Shown here piece after piece: positions 58,520 through 64,000 of a stretch of 64,000 nucleotides of DNA; position 1 is the first letter of the stretch; every line of letters begins with the position of its first letter. This DNA is from Candidatus Kutchimonas denitrificans (GTDB lineage: Bacteria; Gemmatimonadota; Gemmatimonadetes; Palauibacterales; KS3-K002), in NCBI GenBank assembly GCA_011774835.1, contig JAACAK010000049.1, positions 79,653 through 143,652 on the forward strand, in the 5' to 3' direction. Position numbers and translations under genes: made by a program. The notes beneath the pieces are model-generated. The model was not told where the DNA came from. It saw only the letters and a list, made by a program, of their open reading frames with translations, and searched no databases.

Positions 58520-58942
58520 ATGACAAAGACCGCCAAGGGCGGGCTGCTACTGGCTTTAGGGGCGGCGGTAATCGCCGGGTCCGTTTTCATCCTGGACCTG
58601 CCCAGCGGCCTGCGAATCAGCACGACGTTCCTGTTCGGGATCGTGCCAGCGGTGATCGGCGCCGCCATGATATGGTCGGACTACCGTAGCACGTCGAAGG
58701 ACAGGGACCCGGAGTCGGCGAGGCTCGCCGGGATAAAGGAGCAGATCGTCTGGAGGGCGGTCGCTCAGGGCGGGCGAATCACGGCAGCCGAGGCGGCGGC
58801 CCATGACGGACTGGCGCCGATGGAGGCGGAGCACGCCCTCATGACGCTGGTCTCGGAGGGTCGAGCCGCGGTAGAACCCGGAGAGGAGGGCGACATCGTG
58901 TACCGTATCGACTCTCCGGTAGGTGGCGTCGTTACCGCGTGA
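58520..58942 (+). CDS. Uncharacterised membrane protein with winged-helix-like C-terminus
   Basis: 140 residues. Two transmembrane segments (LLLALGAAVIAGSVFIL, TTFLFGIVPAVIGAAMIWSDY) are followed by a soluble tail (KEQIVWRAVAQGGRITAAEAAAHDGLAPMEAEHALMTLVSEGRAAVEPGEEGDIVYRI) with the alpha-helix/strand pattern of a winged helix or PCI-like domain. Such proteins appear in many bacteria and can couple membrane state to DNA or RNA binding. No ribosome binding site precedes ATG 58520, where TAGCTT overlaps the leader, so it may be leaderless. Confidence 0.55.
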   Translation: MTKTAKGGLLLALGAAVIAGSVFILDLPSGLRISTTFLFGIVPAVIGAAMIWSDYRSTSKDRDPESARLAGIKEQIVWRAVAQGGRITAAEAAAHDGLAPMEAEHALMTLVSEGRAAVEPGEEGDIVYRIDSPVGGVVTA

Positions 58943-59129
58943 CCGACTCGAGCGCGAGTGCGCTTGCGAACAGGAGCGGAGAAGGGTCCCGGAGTCACTG
59001 TCGAACTCCGGCGTTTCCTCCTGATCGTACTCGTCCTCGTACTTCCATTCGGCGCACGCCGGCGATCCGTCGCCGCGCGTGCCGCCGGTCATGTCGATCA
59101 AGAACGCTTGTCAGTGGGGATAGCGGAGG

Positions 59130-60740
59130 ATGATGTCCGATCCCTCGTCCATCGACAGCACAACGGTGGACGAGCTCACCGGTAAACTCGTCCTTGTGAT
59201 CGAGGAGAAGCGTGATTGGCGCGAGCCGGACCTGATGCACAGGCAGCTCGCCGCCAAGGTGAAGAACTACGTCCGCTATGTTCGCAGCCCCGAGTTCAGC
59301 GCTAGACACAACCAGCGACCGCAGCAGACCATCGTACGCCTGGTCACCGAGGCGCCGCCCGCTGACAGCTCGCTTCCCTTCCTCGAGCGTGTCGCCTACG
59401 AGCTGGGCAAGCACGGCCTGACTTTCGAGCAGCAGGTCGGCGAGTTCGGGACGCCGATGCCGGTGACGGCCCGCGCCGACTCGGGCGCGCGACCGCGGCC
59501 GCGGCCTCCGGCCCAACCGCCCACGCCTCCACCACCGCCGGCCGAAAAGCCGATCGAGCAAGCTCCACCACCTCCGCCGGCGCCCGAGCCGGAACCGCCC
59601 CTGGCCCACGAGCCGCCCACGGCCCAGGAGCCCCCTGCGGCCCAAGAGGCGACGCCGACCCAGGAGCCGACCGCGGAATGGGAGCCCGAATGGGCGGAGC
59701 CCCAAGAGAGGGAACTCCAGGAGACGGAGCCCGGATGGTCGGAGCCGGAATGGCCCGAGTCGGAAACGAGCGAGGCCGAGGGGGCGGAGGTCGGGCCACC
59801 GGACCCCTGGGCCACACCGGACGAGGAGGCCGTCCAGTTCGGCACGGACGCATCGATCGATCCGGAGCCGATCGAGCTCGAGCCCCAGTCGGGGGCGAGC
59901 GACTCTTTGCCGTCGTTCGACGAGTGGTACGGGGACGAGCCGGCGACGCCCACGGCCGGCGAGGATGACGCGGCCGCTTCGTTTCCCGATTTTCTCGACG
60001 CCTCCGATGCCGGGGGGCCACCCGAGGACACGGAGCCCAGCGAACTGGAGGCGTTGATCGAGAGCGACGACGCCTCCGTGGAGTTCGTCCGCGATTCGAC
60101 GGAGGCGCCGGTTCCCGGTGCCGAGTTGCAGGTCGGGGATGAGGAGGATCTCCCCCGGCCGCCCTTCTTCCCCGAGGAGGAATTCGGGCGGGCGCGCGCG
60201 GAGGGCGGCGACGTGGAGTTCCTCGATCTCGAGAGCGATACCGCGGTGATCGAGACCAGTTCGGGCCAACGCATCCGCCTCGAAGTCGACGCGGATTCGT
60301 CCTCTGGTATTCCCGGGCACGAGCGCCCCAGCCTGCTCCGCGGGATCGGCGCCGGCCTCTCCGCGGCCGTCGCCGGGGGCATCGTCTGGAGTTTGCTCGC
60401 CATCGCCGCCGAACGGAGCGCTCATCCACTCGCCGCCGCCGTCGGCGTCATGGTGGGAATCAGCGTGCGGCTGCGCGGCAACGGGCACACGCTCCCCTAT
60501 CGGATCGTGGGCTTGATCTTCACGCTGATCGGCTCGGCGCTGGGCGCGGTCCTGACGGCGGCCTCGCTGACCGGCATTCTATCGCGTGAGGGGATCACGC
60601 AGGTGGTCGCGGTCCTGTCCGACCCTAACGCGATCCTCGCCGCGCTGGAGGAGCACTTCGGTTGGGTGAGTTTGCTCTCTCTGGCTCTGGCTCTGTATAT
60701 CGCGTTCCGGCTCTCCGCCTCCAAACCGGAGGCCGGATAA
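59130..60740 (+). CDS. Membrane protein with DUF6572-like N-terminus, long Pro/Glu-rich linker and C-terminal helices
   Basis: 536 residues. Residues 1-110 resemble DUF6572 (TVDELTGKLVLVIEEKRDWREPDLMHRQLAAKVKNYVRYV). Residues about 115-390 are a disordered, low-complexity Pro/Glu/Ala-rich linker with PPPPP runs and many acidic residues. Residues about 395-536 have four hydrophobic helices (GIGAGLSAAVAGGIVWSLLAIAA, IGSALGAVLTAASLTGIL, FGWVSLLSLALALYIAF). The linker looks like a spacer that crosses the cell envelope or an interaction scaffold. ATG 59133 with GGAGG three bases before it is an alternative start. Function unknown. Confidence 0.65.
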   Translation: MMSDPSSIDSTTVDELTGKLVLVIEEKRDWREPDLMHRQLAAKVKNYVRYVRSPEFSARHNQRPQQTIVRLVTEAPPADSSLPFLERVAYELGKHGLTFEQQVGEFGTPMPVTARADSGARPRPRPPAQPPTPPPPPAEKPIEQAPPPPPAPEPEPPLAHEPPTAQEPPAAQEATPTQEPTAEWEPEWAEPQERELQETEPGWSEPEWPESETSEAEGAEVGPPDPWATPDEEAVQFGTDASIDPEPIELEPQSGASDSLPSFDEWYGDEPATPTAGEDDAAASFPDFLDASDAGGPPEDTEPSELEALIESDDASVEFVRDSTEAPVPGAELQVGDEEDLPRPPFFPEEEFGRARAEGGDVEFLDLESDTAVIETSSGQRIRLEVDADSSSGIPGHERPSLLRGIGAGLSAAVAGGIVWSLLAIAAERSAHPLAAAVGVMVGISVRLRGNGHTLPYRIVGLIFTLIGSALGAVLTAASLTGILSREGITQVVAVLSDPNAILAALEEHFGWVSLLSLALALYIAFRLSASKPEAG

Positions 60741-60770
60741 AGGCGACACACCCAGCAAGGCCAAAAAGTC

Positions 60771-60798
60771 TTGCATCGGGCGGCGGTTTTGCTAGCTT
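60771..60798 (+). promoter_or_regulatory. Candidate promoter for the lipoprotein gene
   Basis: TTGCAT (60771-60776) and TAGCTT (60793-60798) are separated by 16 bases, about 130 bases before the start codon of the lipoprotein gene. The match to consensus is partial. Confidence 0.3.
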
Positions 60799-60928
60799 GG
60801 TGGTTACCCGACCCCCCCTCGAGCGCCGTAACCACGGCGTGAGACCCCCTGTCAGGACTCAAAGGGAAGATGTTCCCGAGCCACTGCATGCACCCATACC
60901 CAACCCATCATTAGAGGGAGGCAACGCG

Positions 60929-61996
60929 ATGAATCGGAAACCCTTATGGTTTGCGCAGGCTGCGGTCCTCGCCCTGGCGCTGAGCGTCGTCACGGCCTGT
61001 GACGATGACGGCGCGGGCCCGGGGGACGTCGATCCGGGGCAGACGGCCGCGGTAGTCGACGCGACGGTCGATCAGTTCCTCGAGGGGAACGACGCGATCC
61101 AGAGCATCGGCGTCTTCAACGAGGCGATGGCCAGCGCGCTCGGCGGGGTGGCCCCGTCGGTGCTGGTCTGGGACATGGTCCCCGGCTCCACCAGCCCCTT
61201 CGCCTCCGCCAGCCGGATCCAGGCGAGCGTTTCGGAGCTGACCGAGGGTGAGCCGCTCAACATTCCGGTGGGCGCGCTCGGCGTGACGTTCATCTTCGAT
61301 CCGGTCGACGGATACGTCCCGTCCCAGCGCACCGGGGCTCCGGCGAACGGCGTGCGCTTCATCCTCTACGCCGTGGACCCGATTCTCGAGGAGCCGGTCA
61401 CACCGCTCCAGGAGATCGGCTGGTTCGACATCATCGACACCAGCAACTTCTCCACCGGGACGATCGACATCTCCCTCGAGGCGGTGGTCGGCGGCGTCAC
61501 GCTGGTCGATGTCACGTCCACCGGGGTGCTGACCCAGACGAGCCTCACGCTCGATTTCGACGGCACGCTCTCCGACGGGCAGAACAGCCTGAACTTCACC
61601 ATCGACGCGCTGTTCTCGGAGACGGCCTTCGACTTCACGTTCGGGATGACGGCCGACGGCGTCGGTGTATCGGTAGTCTTCTCCGGCAGCGACACCGGCG
61701 GTGCCAGCATAACCACGACGTTCAGCGACGGCGACAACTCCATCGTCGTCACCCTGAGCGTCGACGCGAGCGATAACATCCTCAGCGGCAGCGGCGTCTC
61801 GTTCAACGGCACTACGGTAGCCGTCATCTCGGATACCATCGAGAACCCGACCATCACGAACGCCGAGGGCGATCCGCTGACGGCTGAGGAGCTGGCGGCC
61901 GTCGAGGACCTGTTCATCGCCATGGTCGACGTGGTCGAGTTCGGATTCGGCGTGTTCGAGTTCGCTCTCTTCCTCATCCTCCTCGGTCTCGTCTAA
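60929..61996 (+). CDS. Secreted lipoprotein of unknown function
   Basis: 355 residues. The signal peptide ends VVTACDDD, a lipobox, so it is likely lipid-anchored. The mature part is beta-rich: repeated segments such as TIDISLEAVVGGVTLVDVTSTGVL, SLTLDFDGTLSDGQNSLNFTIDALFSE and ASITTTFSDGDNSIVVTLSVDASDN suggest a beta-propeller or beta-solenoid-like fold. A hydrophobic C-terminal tail (FGVFEFALFLILLGLV) ends the protein. A ribosome binding site (GAGGGAGGC) precedes ATG 60929 and an intrinsic terminator follows. No family recognised. Confidence 0.75.
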   Translation: MNRKPLWFAQAAVLALALSVVTACDDDGAGPGDVDPGQTAAVVDATVDQFLEGNDAIQSIGVFNEAMASALGGVAPSVLVWDMVPGSTSPFASASRIQASVSELTEGEPLNIPVGALGVTFIFDPVDGYVPSQRTGAPANGVRFILYAVDPILEEPVTPLQEIGWFDIIDTSNFSTGTIDISLEAVVGGVTLVDVTSTGVLTQTSLTLDFDGTLSDGQNSLNFTIDALFSETAFDFTFGMTADGVGVSVVFSGSDTGGASITTTFSDGDNSIVVTLSVDASDNILSGSGVSFNGTTVAVISDTIENPTITNAEGDPLTAEELAAVEDLFIAMVDVVEFGFGVFEFALFLILLGLV

Positions 61997-62023
61997 CACG
62001 GACCCGTACCGCAGGAATTCAAG

Positions 62024-62055
62024 GCGGGCAGCCTCAGGGCTGCCCGCTTTCTTAT
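62024..62055 (+). terminator. Intrinsic terminator after the lipoprotein gene
   Basis: A 10-base-pair GC-rich stem (62024-62033 GCGGGCAGCC and 62038-62047 GGCTGCCCGC) with a 4-base loop is followed by TTTCTTATT, 28 bases after the stop codon. Confidence 0.85.
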
Positions 62056-62143
62056 TGATGTTGACCGGCCAGCCAGCCGGTCGGTACCTTGGCGCGGCAG
62101 GGCACCCCGGCGCGGGTGCCGGGTAGCACGTTTTGGAGGTCCA

Positions 62144-62803
62144 ATGGCGAACAAGACGGTCATCATCGCGGCAGCGTTCTTTGGAATCGCGGGGACGACA
62201 TCGCCCCTGACGGCGCAGAGCTCCGCCGGACCCTGCCCCGGCATGTACCCCGCCCCCCGGGTGGGCGAGTACGCCGAGCTGCGCTTCCGCAGCTCCGAGC
62301 AGGGGACCATGCCCGTCCGTTTCGCCGTGGTCGGCGAGGAGGACGTGTTCGGCCGGCCTCACTACTGGATCGAGATCGTCAGCGTGCCGCCCGCCGTTCA
62401 GGACACCGTCGTCGTGCAGATGCTCGTCCCCCACTACCCCTTCGAGCAGAACAGCCTGCGAGGTTACATCGTACGAATGCCGGGTCAGCCTGCCATACGG
62501 TTCCCCGAGGAGATGCTCCCCGAACTGGCTGGTTCCACGGCGGGGCCCGGCTGGAAAGAGCAGTGTCAGTCGGCGGAGGATCTGGGGAACGAACGGGTGA
62601 CGGTCCCGGCGGGCAACTTCATCGCCCGCCACTACCGCGCTCCGGACGGAGGCGAGGAGGTCTGGATCGCCGACGTGCCGTTCGGGATGGTCAAGATGGT
62701 GACGGCGGACGGCGCGCTGGAACTGCTCCGGCACGGCACCGACGCGCGATCGCTGATCACCGAGGAGCCGGTCGAATACCAGCCGCAGCCGCCGGGCCGC
62801 TAG
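62144..62803 (+). CDS. Exported protein of unknown function
   Basis: 219 residues. Signal peptide TVIIAAAFFGIAGTTSPLTAQ. The mature part has paired Cys (CPGM and EQCQSA) and beta-rich segments; the ending GNFIARHYRAPDGGEEVWIADVPFGMVKMVTADGALELLRHGTDA resembles DUF3108-like periplasmic proteins that carry a conserved His/Trp pattern. It stands alone, convergent with the FHA gene. ATG 62144 follows GGAGGTCC. Confidence 0.6.
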   Translation: MANKTVIIAAAFFGIAGTTSPLTAQSSAGPCPGMYPAPRVGEYAELRFRSSEQGTMPVRFAVVGEEDVFGRPHYWIEIVSVPPAVQDTVVVQMLVPHYPFEQNSLRGYIVRMPGQPAIRFPEEMLPELAGSTAGPGWKEQCQSAEDLGNERVTVPAGNFIARHYRAPDGGEEVWIADVPFGMVKMVTADGALELLRHGTDARSLITEEPVEYQPQPPGR

Positions 62804-62812
62804 CGCTTTTCG

Positions 62813-63403
62813 CTATCGGCTGAGGAGATCCTGCAAGGGCTGCGGCAGCCTCGAGATCACCGAGTTCGCCACCTCCGGCAGCGCGAAGTAGACGACCACG
62901 GCGGCGATCACGAGAACCAGCAGGACGATGCCCGCGCGCTTGATGCGCCGCACCGTTCTGCCCTTCCCGCGACCCCCCCGCATGATGGCGGTCGAGGAGC
63001 CGGAGACCCGCTCCGGCTCGGTCACTTGCCTCAAGCCTGCCGCCTGGCTCTTCGGCACCGACTTGGTCGAGAAGACGAACTCGATCTTGCCGAACTTGAC
63101 CTTGTCGCGCTCTCGCAGCGGCTGGGCCACGGCCACCAGGTTGCCGTTCACCCACGTGCCATTGGTGCTGTGATCGTACAGCACGTACCGGCCGCTTTCG
63201 TAGATGATGTCGGCGTGGTGGCGCGATACCGTCTTGTCGGCGATCACCAGGTCCGCGCGGCGCTCCCGTCCGACCCGCATGCTCCCGAAACCCAACGAGA
63301 ATTCCTTGCCGTCGGAGATGCGGGTCAGAAACCCGACCCGCTCCATGTCGCTCGCTGCGCGCGACGGCCGGGCTGGCGGTACTTCCCTTTCCTCCCCGTT
63401 CAT
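62813..63403 (-). CDS. FHA-domain protein with a C-terminal membrane anchor
   Basis: 196 residues. The forkhead-associated domain is residues about 30-120: the signature RVGRERRADLVIADKTVSRHHADI with SxxH, then YVLYDHSTNGTWVNGN, a phosphothreonine-binding fold. A basic linker is followed by one transmembrane helix (AGIVLLVLVIAAVVVYFAL) near the C-terminus and a short tail, so the FHA domain is cytoplasmic and tail-anchored. It probably reads Ser/Thr phosphorylation by a kinase not in this window. Confidence 0.85.
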   Translation of the reverse strand: MNGEEREVPPARPSRAASDMERVGFLTRISDGKEFSLGFGSMRVGRERRADLVIADKTVSRHHADIIYESGRYVLYDHSTNGTWVNGNLVAVAQPLRERDKVKFGKIEFVFSTKSVPKSQAAGLRQVTEPERVSGSSTAIMRGGRGKGRTVRRIKRAGIVLLVLVIAAVVVYFALPEVANSVISRLPQPLQDLLSR

Positions 63404-63476
63404 GGTCCGAAACTTACCCCGGTAATGTTTCCCCCTGCAAGGTTATCGAGGCCGTAGAAATCACCGCCAGGCGCCG

Positions 63477-64000
63477 CTACCGGCCCTGTCGCTGGCGCGC
63501 CTGCTGCACGATCAGGTACGCGAGCACGGCAAACATGATCAGCGAAAGCACCGGCGCGAACGGGCCCAGCCACGCGTGACCGAACCCTTCCGGTATCCCG
63601 AATACACCGGCCCAGAAGGCGATCCCCACACCCATCAGGCCATCGCCGCCGATGAGGCCGGAGGAGAACAGCACGCCGCGCTCGCGGACCCGGCTCCTGG
63701 CCTCGGCGTCGGGTTGCCGGTCCTCGAGCAGCTTGCGGATCATGCCGCCGATGAAGATCGGCATCATGGTCGTGATCGGCAGATAGACGCCGACGGCGAA
63801 GGCCAGCGACGGTAGCCGGAAAGCCTCCGCCACCAGGGCCAGCCCGACCCCGACCAGCACGAACCGCCAGGGGATCTCGGCCTGCAGCACGCCGTCGATC
63901 ACCAGCATCATCATGTTCGCCTGGGGCGCCGGCAGCTCGGTCGATCCGAAACCGTAGGCGCCTTCCAGCGCCAGGATGCTGGCGCAGACGAAGAACGCGG
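63477..64000 (-). CDS. OPT-family oligopeptide transporter, 5' truncated at the window edge
   Basis: The frame runs from the right edge to a TAG at 63477-63479, so the N-terminus is missing. The visible C-terminal segment has hydrophobic helices and OPT features: EGAYGFGSTELPAPQANMMMLVIDGVL, LVAEAFRLPSLAFAVGVYLPITTMMPIFIGGMIRKLLEDR, LFSSGLIGGDGLMGVGIAFWAGVFG, PVLSLIMFAVLAYLIVQQARQR. The family imports small peptides, or metal-chelates in some members. Its complete length cannot be judged here. Confidence 0.8.
   Translation of the reverse strand, partial: AFFVCASILALEGAYGFGSTELPAPQANMMMLVIDGVLQAEIPWRFVLVGVGLALVAEAFRLPSLAFAVGVYLPITTMMPIFIGGMIRKLLEDRQPDAEARSRVRERGVLFSSGLIGGDGLMGVGIAFWAGVFGIPEGFGHAWLGPFAPVLSLIMFAVLAYLIVQQARQRQGR

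Noticed and set aside
58995-60488. Long minus-strand open frame of 497 codons opposite the Pro/Glu-rich gene
   Set aside because: It lies wholly opposite the plus-strand frame, is Arg/Gly-rich in the way complementary GC-rich frames are, and has no recognisable motif; the plus-strand gene has a better start site, a DUF6572-like domain and membrane helices.
1-64000. tRNA, rRNA, prophage, plasmid origin or insertion-sequence genes
   Set aside because: No T-loop or anticodon-arm pattern, no rRNA-like sequence, and no transposase, integrase, terminase or Rep-like protein was seen on either strand by eye; a tRNAscan or HMM run was not possible here.

Overview
This window is a compact, GC-rich bacterial chromosome segment. 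Genes are short-spaced, often overlap by 4 bases (ATGA, GTGA, TTGA junctions) and use some GTG and TTG starts. No rRNA, tRNA, CRISPR array, transposase, integrase or phage gene was recognised. The gene mix fits an aerobic Gram-negative heterotroph: secreted M14 carboxypeptidase, large secreted PIG-L deacetylase, beta-barrel-like outer-membrane proteins, a Tat-exported multicopper oxidase, several lipoproteins, an ECF sigma/anti-sigma pair and an OPT transporter. My best guess is Gemmatimonadota or a related phylum. That is an impression from gene content, not a measurement.

Layout. 1-2941: a left-truncated secreted metallopeptidase-like gene diverging from galactokinase. 3008-7837: an apparent operon of egtD (hercynine synthesis), a large fusion of a molybdopterin oxidoreductase with a cysteine desulfurase, and a small cupin. 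7889-10392: a small membrane protein and a homocysteine methyltransferase/methylenetetrahydrofolate reductase whose leader carries an intrinsic terminator just before the start codon. 10555-11652: a beta-barrel/cupredoxin fusion. 11712-16324: a HAD phosphatase and a four-gene operon (methyltransferase, FAD oxidoreductase, SRPBCC, ketosynthase). 16484-18690: multicopper oxidase and ZIP transporter. 18691-20097: a bacterial SARA C-terminal-like protein flanked by copies of an intergenic repeat, with a third copy at 12390-12669. 20088-23778: GAF protein, outer-membrane protein and a five-gene run of small enzymes and membrane proteins. 24006-28446: phosphofructokinase, the ECF sigma operon, TrmJ and a YggX-like protein.

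28503-36293: TupA-like binding protein, RidA, dienelactone hydrolase, M14 peptidase, EamA permease and a Ca2+/cation exchanger. 36369-42544: calcium-type P-ATPase, CorA and three tandem Hsp20 genes. 42821-49230: a CPA-type antiporter followed by a NAD-linked formate dehydrogenase encoded as a fused NuoE-NuoF-type subunit plus an FdsA/NuoG-type catalytic subunit. 49246-51378: a baeRF family protein and small proteins. 51453-57860: a four-gene operon with 4-base overlaps, PIG-L deacetylase plus an iron-type ABC importer. 57978-64000: mostly uncharacterised membrane and envelope proteins, a FHA protein and a truncated OPT transporter.

The most exciting locus is 3008-7837. EgtD makes hercynine, but no EgtB, EgtE or EanB is nearby. 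In their place is a cytoplasmic Mo/W-bis-MGD domain covalently joined to a cysteine desulfurase, with the cluster, metal-ligand and PLP residues apparently intact. The simplest reading is a molybdenum-dependent, O2-independent route for putting cysteine-derived sulfur on the hercynine imidazole ring to make ergothioneine. I have an uncertain recollection that Mo-dependent ergothioneine synthesis may already have been reported, so novelty must be checked. The nearby homocysteine methyltransferase/MTHFR would regenerate the methionine needed for EgtD's three methylations.
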